NCBI RefSeq assembly: GCF_029784135.1
Contig: NC_073746.1
Span: forward strand, 109,586,661-109,650,660
DNA from: Toxorhynchites rutilus septentrionalis
Taxonomy: Eukaryota > Arthropoda > Insecta > Diptera > Culicidae
Length of the DNA stretch: 64,000 bases
Direction: 5' to 3'
The notes under the pieces were generated by a model. The model was not told where the DNA came from, made no database searches, and was given only the letters and a program-made list of their open reading frames with translations. Every line of letters begins with the position of its first letter. Position 1 is the first letter of the stretch. This document shows, piece by piece, positions 38,395-48,451 of this stretch. The position numbers and the translations under genes are program-made.

Positions 38395-39222
38395 CTCTTT
38401 GTGGTCGTTTGTCTGCTCTCAGCCACCACAGCAAGGAACCATGCTAATCTTATATTTTACTCAACCAAGTATCAGTTTATGCTATTCCTAAACGAAGCTT
38501 GATGTCTAGTGAACCTGTACACGAATCAATACGGTACTCTTATGAGTAATAGATAACGGTATTCAGTATCAAACAAAGTATTCACCCACACAAGACAACG
38601 CACAGTTCGTAGAATGCATAGGAATGTGGGACAAAAATTATAACTGCAGAATTTAGCCATTTTAACAACTACTGTTTGCATAAATGTATCATGTTTTTTG
38701 AATAATCGCATCAGTGCCTCAAGCGACAAAATCTTTGTTCATCTAAAGTGAGAAGTTCTGATCATTTCGGAATCATTTTTTGAGTAACTGGTTCAAATTA
38801 TGATGACGTTGTCTTAAAGAGCAGAGTAATTGTTTGCATAAGTACATTGTTTGCATACACATTGCTGGCAATAATTACACATTAATTGCATCGTTTCAGC
38901 ATTACATTACAAAATGTATCATATCCAACGGATAATAAAAATAAAATTATGTATTGAGAATACTTCATATGATTTACTCTTGGAGACTGTTTCCAAAGAT
39001 TTCACATGAAGACGAGTTATGAAATATTATTCTATAATATATTATTTTTTTTAAGACATCACATTAAAATACATTGTTAAACTAATATATCGTTAATATA
39101 TAGTTCAAAAAAAATTTAAAAAAATATATTTATATAATCTTGCATGTATCACTGCGTTTTCAAGGAAAAATTATTCCGACCAGTACGACACCCCTGTCCA
39201 AATTTAATACGATCGCAAAGGG
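38395..39222. mobile_element. TTAA-flanked TIR element (piggyBac/Kolobok-type MITE)
   Basis: TTAA at 38391-38394 and 39223-39226 flanks ends CTCTTTGTGGTCGTTTG and, inverted, CCCTTTGCGATCGTATT. About 830 bases, non-coding, AT-rich inside. Its ends differ from those of the 17932 element, so it is another TTAA family. Confidence 0.6.
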
Positions 39223-39226
39223 TTAA

Positions 39227-41106
39227 AGATTAGTACATAGTATTGAGGAAAATAGAATGACTGAATGGTTCACAAATGTATGCAACGTTCATTTGATTCA
39301 TGTTCCAATAAGAAATCTTTGCTGCCGCGAGGAAGCCGTACCGTTACACCGAAAATGTATGATTGTTTAGAGATATTTGCATAAGAATAATACACTCGCA
39401 TCATACAGTGGGTCAGGTGGACAATATAACCCTTTTATCGGCACCTCCTTACTCCGTTCAATGAGACGACTGAATACAAAAGGCAGGAGAGGCGGGTCCC
39501 TCTTCCCGGCAATGATAATCAGCGGCCGGAGAGCTGGCCGCCGAGCCGGGTATAGGTGACAAAGGAGACTAACCGATAAGCTCCAGACATATAACGAAAG
39601 GGGAGAAGAAAAAAAAGGACGGTACCTTTTCTTGTTGTTTTTGATCAACCACACAGTGAATCACGTACCAGAAGATGAAGATGGAACAAACGAGACGATT
39701 GTGAGGGCTGCTGCCGCTGGTGCTGCTTATGGGTCCGTCTGCCGAAGATGTCAATGAACCCGCGACAGAACCGAAACAAGTTCATTTCGACGAATTAATG
39801 CATGAAAACAAAAGTTGGGAGTATAGGTAGTTATATTTTCATCGTTATGTGATTATATTCATCAATGCGATTCTTTTATTTTCATCAAATCTGCTCTAAA
39901 AAGGGTAGAGCTTCGGAAAATTCTTGCCTTTACCAATTATGATAAACAATTCGTGCGCGGCACTCAAATGAACGCTTATAGTTTAGCAAACTGTCGTTAA
40001 TGGGTGGTTTCTGAAGGCTAGTCAGTGACATTGTTGAGGCTGTCAATGCTAGCAGCCGCTTCCGATCCCACCCGAAGGTGTACAAATAGAAACGCGCGCG
40101 CTATGTTTGATGTTTGATTAGGGCACAACCGTCACTGGCGGGGCGGCACACCGCACATCATCCAACGAGCGGGGAGCAGAGAATAGTGTCTACGTGCCAG
40201 CATCTAACTTCAGAATGGCTGCTGACGCTTTTTCCTTTCGTCTATCTGCCGTTGCTCTCTCTGTTGCCGTTGTGCCTCTGGCTGACGTTTACCCACGTTG
40301 GAAAAGCGATCCAACGATCCAATGTTTGTTCCTATAGCAGGTAACGAACACAGCGAATGATAGCGGACGCTCCTCTTGGGAAGCTTTTCCGCCTTGCTTC
40401 ATTGCTAGGGTGGCCACCCATTCGGGAAAAGCGGGTAAAAGTCGGGAATCAAAATCTATCAGGAAAAAGCCGGGAATTGTTTCATGAAGTTGGGATTTTT
40501 TCGCTCATGTTTTTTTTTCGGCGCTCCAAAATGGTACTGTATGTGTTTTAGTGCGTTAAAACGTCGTACGAGATGCAACAACTCTCTCTTTCTGGTACAC
40601 CAAGATAAAGAACGTCTTGTTCTAATCGAAATTTGTTTCGAAATTGGTCGGTGTTCAGTCAGACCGAACCATGTGACATTTTTATGATTCCGAGAAAAAC
40701 GAACTTGAAGTTCAGTGTTCTGCAATTTTCGAACCTTTCTTTTATTTGTTCAGTATTGTTCTCAAAAATGTTAGCTACTCTATGACAATACTGTGACGTA
40801 TGATACTTGCCAAAAAAACAAGTTTCATGAACAAAACAGAGAGCTATTTGGCTTCTTATCCATACATGGTCCACTCTGACTGAACCAATGAAGCACCTTT
40901 TAAGACTTGATTCATGATGAAACATACACTTACCATTTGTAATCATTTTAGGGCAGTATTCCTCAATAGAATCGCAAATTCGAATTCATTGTCATCGCTA
41001 CAGTTTAAATCGCAATCTGAAATAGTACATTTTGCGATCACTCCCACGTAAGACCAGCATTTTTCACTGATCCGTTCGGTCAGAGTGGACCATGATCATT
41101 TTTTAA
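39227..41106. other. Non-coding stretch with GC-richer blocks
   Basis: 39400-39560 and 40010-40400 are richer in GC than the surroundings and could be conserved non-coding DNA; no exon is supported. GTCCACTCTGACTGA-type words occur near 40660, 40866 and 41083. A possible TIR, AGGGTGGCCACCCATTCGGG (40409), has a similar partner near 53262, discussed as rejected. Confidence 0.35.
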
Positions 41107-41189
41107 TACAGGGCCTTTCAGATTAAACGAATACTAATAATAAGAAATTTTTGCGGTTCTTTTGAACTCCTTTTGAAAAAATACTGAAT

Positions 41190-42740
41190 GTGCATCTTTC
41201 TACGGCGTATCAAAAAAAATTATCAAAAATTGAAGTACTAAAAAAATATTGGATTTTTTTTTTGGATTTAGAGATTCAGTACTACTCTAATTCATATTTA
41301 AATTTGTTCCTACGGCTTTTCTAGATATGTGTGATTTTCTTCAGATTTTTTTCAGTGTTGCGCGGTACAAAAAAATATTTTTTTTATATTTCCAAAGCGT
41401 CTGGCTGGGTAAGGGAGTAAAAAGTGCCCCAAACCAAATCACCAGCTGTATGGAAAATATTGTATAGGGTACTAAATAAAACATTTTAGCAGTAGTACCA
41501 TATATTTGAGTCCTTATATGGTACACCATAGGATCTATGGTGAAAAATTCACCTTTTCGTTTTTTTCACGCCATTCTCAATAGCTTTGAGACAAAAATAA
41601 GAAATAATACTGAAAGTACATCTTACTAAGATGTACCGATGAATATGTTCAAACAATTTTTTCATTAAAGAATATAATAATGATAAATATTTAAATACGC
41701 GGTACAAAAATGTTTTATATATAAATATATAAAAATATTTTTTGGCCTTTGGGCATTTTAAATTAATTTTGAATTTAGAGACCCAGTACTGCTCTAATAT
41801 TTATTTTAATTTTGTTTTTCATAAGTCTAAATTTTGTCGGTATATTTAGACCATTGTGCTGTATAAAGATTTTTTTTCTCATATCTTAAAATATATGAGA
41901 TTATCTTTACATTAGATTTAGATGGTTTACCAAATTCATAGAAGTCAGCAGTACGATAGAGCTCTGTTAGAAAAAATAAAGTCCTGGTGGAAAGATCATT
42001 CGGATTAATAAGAAGAATACTTAAAAAAACCCAAATTATTATTATTATTTTATTTCAATCTTACAATTGAAAATCACGAATACAATAAAATAATCGATTT
42101 TAAGAAAATAAAAATGATAATGCAGATGATGAAGAAAATTGTTTTTGTATCTCGCAATACTCTTAAAAATTCAGAAAAAAATTACGCCAAATGTAGAAAA
42201 AAGACACATACGAACGCATCTAAATAAAAATTGGAGCAGAAGTGGGTCTCAAAGTTATATTTTTTTCAAAATTTCGAAATACCAGAAAATATATAAAACA
42301 TTTTTGTACCGCGTATTTAAATATTTATCATTATTATATTCTTTAATGAAAAAATTGTTTGAAAAAACTCTGAAAAAAATCACACATATCTAGAAAAGCC
42401 GTAGGAACACATTTCAATATGAATTAGAGTAGTACTAAATGTCTAAAAATTTAAAAAAAATCTCAAATAAATTTTTTTTTGATGAATTTTCTTTTTGAAA
42501 TTTTTCTAGATACACCGTAGTGAGATGCACATTCAATATTTTTTTCTCAAATTTTTATCTCAAAGTTTTTGAGGATGGCTTCAAATGAAAAAGTACGTTT
42601 TTCACTATAGATCCTATGTTAAACCACATAGGGGTTAAAAAAAAACGCTAAAATTTCTTATTTAATATCCTGTACAATATTTGCCATACAGCTAATGATT
42701 TGGTTTGTGGCACTTTTTACTCCCTTACCCGGCCAGGCCC
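41190..42740. mobile_element. Foldback-like inverted-repeat block
   Basis: Several inverted pairs: TGTGCATCTTTCTACGG (41195) with CCGTAGTGAGATGCACA (42518); AATAATGATAAATATTTAAA with GTACAAAAATGTTTTATAT (41670-41720) against 42285-42345; GGTAAGGGAGTAAAAAGTGC (41409) against its inverse near 42710-42730. The pairs do not nest cleanly: the GGTAAGGGAG pair is inside on the left and outside on the right. This suggests one foldback inside another, followed by rearrangement. AT-rich and non-coding. Confidence 0.6.
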
Positions 42741-42843
42741 TTTTCATAACTTCTACAAAAGTGAACCGATTTTTATTTAAAAAAAAACGAAAATAAAGCT
42801 TATTTTAGGACATTTTTGATGTGACCATCCCTTTTTTTGATTT

Positions 42844-43044
42844 TTAACGGTGAACAAAATTCTTCATGCACAATTCTAACATTACGATTTCGATGCTGTT
42901 GAAAATCCGAGTTATTTCTTCTTTAAGTTCGTCCGAATTTTGTGGCTTATTAACATAGCAACGGTCTTTCACGTACCCCCAGAGGAAGTAATCGACGACG
43001 AGAAATGCTGAAATTCTTACCATAAGAGGACAAAGTTTCATCAA
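42844..43044 (-). pseudogene. Mariner-group transposase, C-terminal part
   Basis: The frame contains DYFLWGYVKDRCYVNKPQ, then ELKEEITRIFNSIEI and MLELCMKNFVHR, ending in TAA. This is the typical C-terminus after the third catalytic acid in these transposases (the D/E region LTPLDYFLWGY in relatives; here the residues before DYFL are altered). It lies inside matching TIRs (41109-43260), so it is the element's own gene, mostly deleted. Confidence 0.8.
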
Positions 43045-43262
43045 GGCTTCGGTTGCTCGAGTAATACTATTTCACTAAAAATACACGTTTTTGTAAATTG
43101 TACATCTTGACACTTAAAACCATCCGATCAGACTGAACGAGTAGCCGAATATCATCGTCCAGAAGTGGGGAATGCAGTGTTACCATCGATGGAGCGAAAA
43201 AATTTGTTTATAAGGAGCTATTCGATTTTTTTGCGTGAGCGTTTAATCTGAAAGACCCTGTA

Positions 43263-44280
43263 TGATCAAAATGTGTATCTTCTACGCTAACTGGTTCAAA
43301 CACATTTCAACAAGGAACAAATTAGCTTCAAGAAAATGTTTTGTTGATATGAATTTGGTACTTGGAATTCGTTGAAATTCAATATACAACTGATTGACAC
43401 ATGGTTCGCTCTGTCTGCACATTATATAGAATAATATCTGGTCAGCTTACCAACACCAATGAATAATTGTAAATACATTCGAAATGCACTGCAGTGCATA
43501 AAACATACTAGAATCCGATGATGGATAGAACAAAGAGTTCCCTGATACAGAAAAGCTGAGAAAATCTTCCGTTTCCTTGTTTTCAACAATGCTTGATTTT
43601 TTATATTCACCATGGTTAATAACACATGCTCCACTCTGACTGCATACTATGAGTGGGTTTCGTTCAACATTCAAAACAATTTCGATCCGTTATTCCTGTT
43701 GTCAGCATGATCCAAATCTGATAAATATGGGTGTAGCTTAAGAAATGCTTAATGTGATGCAATCGATTACTCGATTTTTTTTTATTTTGCGACTTGGTCT
43801 CTTCTAACTTACCACCGACCAATTTGATGCGGAACTTGAGGCTAAAAAATGGAGATGCATGCTGGCACTCAGAGATATGTAGCCTTGATGGAGGAAAAAA
43901 TTAAAATGCTTAAAGAGTGTTGAAAGTTGAACTGGATTGTAATGACGCCTCATACGTATAATACGATTGATTCACATTCTCATCTCTTATGGCTTTCTTA
44001 TGGCATTCAACAGAAACTTCATCTCGTCTCATATGCTTCAATTCCTGCTAAGCATTTTTGTCCAGTGGTTTTCTGGATTAATTTCTGGGTTTTCTGTGTA
44101 ATTTTATTTGCGATAGTTAATAAAATAGTTAAGCACGGGTTATCACTTTAAATAAAAACCTGAACAAATCCACATAGTAAGATCACATAATTAGATTTAA
44201 AAACATGATTGCTTTATTTTTGTTTATTCTGATTGTTCAGGCATGCGGATGATTTTTGATTCAAGTAACTTAATTTGACT
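43263..44280. other. Non-coding stretch
   Basis: GGTTCGCTCTGTCTGCA (43402) and GCTCCACTCTGACTGCA (43628) echo the GTCCACTCTGACTGA words of 40660-41097. The mariner-group element may therefore have jumped into an older repeat. Otherwise nothing recognised. Confidence 0.4.
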
Positions 44281-44446
44281 TAGGGGAGGTGGGTGTAAAA
44301 CGGACAGTTAAGAAGAACTTCAATTATATCTTTGGAAACTCATGTTTCCCAAAACTTTGATGCAGTGTTTTTTACTGAAATTGAAACAGACCGAAAAGTA
44401 CAACATTTTTTTCGATGCGGGTGATATGGACATTAGGGTTGCAACG

Positions 44447-45386
44447 AAAATGGTCATATCAATTTTCAAAAGCCGACCATATACATTTTATTTATTGACC
44501 CAAAAAAATGATCTGTGCAAAGTTTCAGCTCAATCGGACATGATTTAGGGGTGCCTCAAAGCGCTCAAAGTTTTAATTTTTTGATCCTCGAAAATCTTCC
44601 AAGGGAAAGTAAAGGAAATTTAGAAAATCGATTTTTTTTCGATGCCAAATGACTTTTTTTTATCCCATTTATTTATTTAAGGCTCATTAGCATTTTTTTT
44701 AGCTGTAACAGAGCCGAATTTTAATCGTGTACATGTCACATGGTTATCATATCTATAATTAGCACATTACACAGTTGCCATTCGCCAGTATTCCTTCTAT
44801 ACCATTACACATGGTACATTCACACAGTAGCCATTTAGACGTAAGAGTTATTCTTTCTGTTCTTCCATTATCCAGTTGGACCACCGGACAGCGGAGACAG
44901 TTGATTGATCATTGTTGAGTTATTTATAGAACAGTAGCCCGATGTGTCTGGCAGAGCAAAGCAGTTGTATGGATGAATCGATCTTATTTCGACCGTGGAT
45001 CGATCTCCATCGCTGATGATTGTTGCGTGGACGTAGCTATTCTGTAACAACACAAAGATGGTCAATGAGGGCCCTGAGTTTTGAACTCACGATCGATCGC
45101 TTACTAAGCGAACGCGCAACCAATGTGGCTACGGAGACCCCCAATGCCAAATGACTTAAAAATGCATGAAACGTCGAGATCTGGTGTTATCTCGAATCTT
45201 TGGCCGAAAATCGACCTTTTGGGACTTAGCCTGGGTGGCCAAAAAATCAAAACTTTGAGCGCTTTGAGGCACCCCTAAATCATGTCCGATCGAGCTGAAA
45301 CTTTGCACTGATCATTTTTTTGGACCAATAAACAAAATGTACATGGTCGGTTTTTGAAATTCGATGATGAAATTTTTCGCATACAT
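44447..45386. repeat. Inverted repeat, arms of about 138 bases, SINE in the loop
   Basis: The left arm 44447-44584 (AGTTTCAGCTCAATCGGACA, ATTTAGGGGTGCCTCAAAGC) is the inverse of 45236-45386. Without the SINE and its duplication the loop would be about 150 bases. Confidence 0.82.
44656..45143 (-). mobile_element. tRNA-derived SINE family 1, copy d (full length)
   Basis: Minus orientation, head GGGGGTCTCCGTAGCCACAT at 45143, A-rich tail near 44656. Perfect 14-base target duplication ATGCCAAATGACTT at 44642-44655 and 45144-45157. The box A region is GGTTGCGCGTTCGCTTAGTA and box B is GATCGTGAGTTCAAAACTC. Very close to copy b, so recently active. Confidence 0.93.
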
Positions 45387-45469
45387 CCATTGCCACCCTA
45401 ATGGACATATAGTGGGGGTAATATGGACAGTAGGTTACCAATGAATGTATGGGAAAAAATCGACCCCAA

Positions 45470-46120
45470 AATTTCAAAAAGTAACCCTATACAAAATGTT
45501 TATCATATCGAAAAAACACCCTATGCCAAATATCAGCTCAATCGGACTCAAGGGAGAGTGCTGCAATGTTTGAGTTTTTTGAAAATCGAAAAATCAGGGA
45601 GAGAGTAAAGGAAGTCGGGGTTTTAGAAAAAAAAATGTCTTATTGCATTGAAACAAACTAATTGCATGAAACGTAGAGATCTAGTGTCATCTCGAAAAAA
45701 ATTTTTTTATCAAAAATCGACAATCTGGGACTTTTTTTCGGAGTTCAAGACGAAACATATGGTTTTAAGTGCCAATAAAAATAACTATCTCGATTTTTCA
45801 TTCAGAACTTGTTGCGAAATGTTGATTTGCACCATAATGTACCCTATGCAAAATATTAGCTCATTCGAACTACCAGTCCCAGAGTGCCAATTTTTGACTG
45901 GATCTCGACGTTTCATGCAATTTTAAGACATTTGGCATAAATTTTTTTTTTCGAAAACTCCGATTTGACTTTTCCTTGGATGATTTTTCTATTTTCAAAA
46001 AACTCAAACTTTGACCGCTTTGCGCCACTATTCCCTAAGTCCGATTGAGCTGATATTTTGCATAGGGTGTTTTTTCGAGATGGTGAATATTTTTTATGGG
46101 TTAACTTTTTGAAATTAGAG
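45470..46120. repeat. Second inverted repeat in the same element
   Basis: The left arm 45470-45690 (AACACCCTATGCCAAATATC, AGCTCAATCGGACT, TTTGAGTTTTTTGAAAATCG) is inverse to 45899-46120. Related to the first hairpin (AGCTCAATCGGAC core) and to single arms at 35690 and 60940. Confidence 0.8.
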
Positions 46121-46460
46121 ATGACCATATTCATTGGCCCCTAATGGACAGGTTTGTAATATATGAAGCGTAGAGGTTAATCGATCACGCGAGGAATAAT
46201 TTTATTCAACCAACTCGTCACGAATGTCCGTTAAATGATGAAAAAATCGAATCAATTCACCTAGAAGTGATATCGTGCTTTTCAGCAGTATAAACGGACA
46301 GACCCTCAATTTTTTTGCTTTTGGTTCCTGTCAGCTTCTAAACAGTCCACATTTGGAGATTTAATTTCCATTCATAGACGCAAGGCATTTCTTAGGAATA
46401 TATTAAACAGACTTTTAACAGTCCATCTCACTCGCACTGGCAACTGTCCGTTTTACCCCA

Positions 46461-46745
46461 TCAGTACAATTATTTCAATAATTAAAATTTCCCACCCAAC
46501 AATGAATTTACATTTCCGTACATACCCAATATCGCTTCTCTGTTAACTCACAAACCGAAACATAATCATCAGCGAATTGAAGATCTTATATATGTTATTC
46601 TATAACATTTAAGCCACACTATGGCAATGAATACTGATCAAAAGTGGAAAAGGGAAACAAAAACCGAAAATTATACATGATTCCGCGTGTGGATGAAAAT
46701 TAAGCTGTTTCGATATTAAGCATTTTGAGCGGTTTAATATAAAAG
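46461..46745. mobile_element. Rearranged inner piece of the GTAAGACGGACA family
   Basis: 46470-46580 is the inverse of 6626-6735 (CAAACCGAAACATAATCATC; GTACATACCCAATATCGC). 46610-46735 runs in the same sense as 6480-6610 (ATGAATACTGATCAAAAGTG, GATTCCGCGTGTGGATG). An inversion has therefore taken place in one copy. Confidence 0.7.
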
Positions 46746-46760
46746 ATCTTTTTTATTATT

Positions 46761-47123
46761 ATGATTGAAAACGAGCAGACAGCTACTGAACAATCAGCAG
46801 CAGTGTTTCATATTAATAAGAACTATTACAGAGGAAACTTCCGAAACCAACGAGGAAGTCAGCGAAATACCAGAAATTTCAGAGGTGGTAGTGGTGGTCA
46901 TCGTCAAGACTACCGCCCAAATTTTCAAAGACAAAATTTCCAAAGAGGAAATAGAAGAGGTCACTATCGTGGTAATCCTCGCGGAAATTTTTACAATAAT
47001 AATTCAAGAATTTTTTACAGTCAAGCAAATTCACAGTTTGCACAGCAAGAACCATCAACGCAGCAAAATCTGAACCAACCAGTTAATTTGGGGTTCCAAC
47101 ATCCTCAAATTCAACCACAATAA
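46761..47123 (+). pseudogene. Ty3-like gag C-terminal, RG-rich nucleocapsid part
   Basis: About 120 residues, dominated by Arg, Gly, Asn and Gln (RNFRGGSGGHRQDYRP, FQRGNRRGHYRGNPRGNF). No CCHC knuckle. In some Ty3/gypsy-type elements (mdg1/412-like) an RG-rich tail replaces zinc knuckles for RNA binding. A protease frame follows at 47180 in another phase, as in gag-pol frameshift elements. The upstream gag is absent, replaced by the 46461-46745 repeat. Called a remnant, not a gene; a domesticated use cannot be excluded. Confidence 0.6.
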
Positions 47124-47179
47124 AATCAAGTGGCATTAGCTCAACCAATGAGTGAACGCCGCTAACAACTAAAATTTTT

Positions 47180-47614
47180 ATGATTCATACTGCTTGCAGC
47201 AATTTTGTTACATTGGGTTTGGATGCATCAAACAAAACAAACACATTTTTAGTAGATTCAGGTGCAGAAATTTCACTGATAAAACCTGAAAATTTAAAAT
47301 CAACTGAATTTGTCAACACACAAGAAAAATGTACTATCACAGGAATAAACCTCGAATCAATTGAAACTTTCGGCACAATTTTAACATTACTGGATTTGCC
47401 AAATGGAAGTAAAATACCGCACAAATTTCAAATTGTACCTCAAGACATACCTATTCCAACAGATGGCATTCTGGGTCGAGATTTTTTGACCAAGTACAAG
47501 TGTATAATCGATTATGACACCTGGACACTGACAGGCTATATTAAACAGTCAGAAAATTTTGAACTATCAATCGAAGATTCCTTAAACGGAGAATTATTAC
47601 TACCTCCATTATGA
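47180..47614 (+). pseudogene. Retroviral-type aspartic protease of a Ty3-like LTR element
   Basis: About 144 residues. FLVDSGAEISLI carries the catalytic D-S-G triad and GILGRDFL is the second hallmark (hydrophobic-hydrophobic-G-R-D) of retropepsins. This is pol N-terminus of a Ty3/gypsy-type element. The frame ends at 47614 before any reverse transcriptase, and none follows, so the element is truncated; no LTR is seen. The frame is intact over the whole protease, which is notable in this decayed neighbourhood. Confidence 0.75.
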
Positions 47615-48115
47615 AACCTTAACCTACCACCTTAAGAAATATGTCCATTTCCAGCGTCCACATACCGCTTCAATTCCCGTTTTTCGAAGAATATTATAGT
47701 TCAACTCATTGTTGTTCAAGATAGCATGTGGCTTTTACTATAAAAATTAAAATTAGTACATTTTTCATCATTAGAAAAAAGGTGAAAAATCGAACTTTGT
47801 TTTTGCTTGGAGGTAAAGTGGTCACCTAGTGGGGGCAAAGTGGTCACTCGCACATATCAAGCTAAATGAGATAGATTTATGCGTTTTTTTCGTCCAAATT
47901 AGTTCGAATAATACTTGATATAGTAGGTACATGTATAAATAGGCTTGGCCTATTCAAGTCTCAATTAAATTTTTCTCATGCATACAAAAATATAATAAAA
48001 AACACACAACGTTCCGCATAATAAGGCTTCGTTTAGTTGGAGTGGCATATTTTTCCAGGGTCAATGGCACAAAAGAAACCTCTTCAAGAGCAGAATGTAA
48101 GAACAAGTCCCCCCG

Positions 48116-48451
48116 GTGATACCCCCGGTTAGCTTGCCTAAAAAATCGAGTGCAGCGGACAAGCAAAATCCGGTTCCTCCTGGCTTCCGTGGGAATAGTT
48201 CACCTTCGAACGACCCAGCACTCGAGGGGACATCAAAAACCCCAACTGTCCCTGTTTTTCCGTCCAGCTCAACTTCCCAATCGGGATTTATAAAGTTGTC
48301 TGACCTTTTGGATCAAATCTTCAAGTGTTTTAATGTTTCCGACTCCATCAGAACCCTTGTCATCTCAATGCTTCCAGTATTAAAGACAATTTTATAGCAA
48401 TTGATGCAAACATGGCCCCTCCTTGCAATGATTATCTCTCTTGATGTCTAA
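48116..48451 (+). pseudogene. ORF1 C-terminal part of LINE copy 3
   Basis: The frame holds a Pro/Ser-rich stretch, then SDLLDQIFKCFNVSDSIRTL and SMLPVLKTIL. A TAG at 48395-48397 interrupts it where copy 1 has a Lys/Leu region; past that codon the same frame continues to TAA 48449-48451, which overlaps the ORF2 start ATG 48444. The N-terminal half is missing by truncation. Confidence 0.65.

Larger units (their letters stand above)
41109..43260 (-). mobile_element. Mariner-group element with 21-base TIRs, split by a foldback
   Basis: Ends CAGGGCCTTTCAGATTAAAC and, inverted, CAGGGTCTTTCAGATTAAAC, flanked by TA (41107-41108, 43261-43262). The minus strand carries the C-terminal part of a transposase (43044-42844). 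The N-terminal and catalytic parts are gone. A foldback-like insert (41190-42740) fills most of the rest. Confidence 0.85.
44283..46460. mobile_element. GTAAAACGGACAG-family element with internal hairpins
   Basis: The left end GGGGAGGTGGGTGTAAAACG next to TA (44281-44282) and following sequence match the inverted right part of the 6363-7209 element. The right inner end CTGTCCGTTTTACCCCA (46444-46460) is its inverse. Between them lie two inverted-repeat pairs and one SINE. No coding capacity. The outermost bases of the right TIR are lost or rearranged. Confidence 0.65.
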
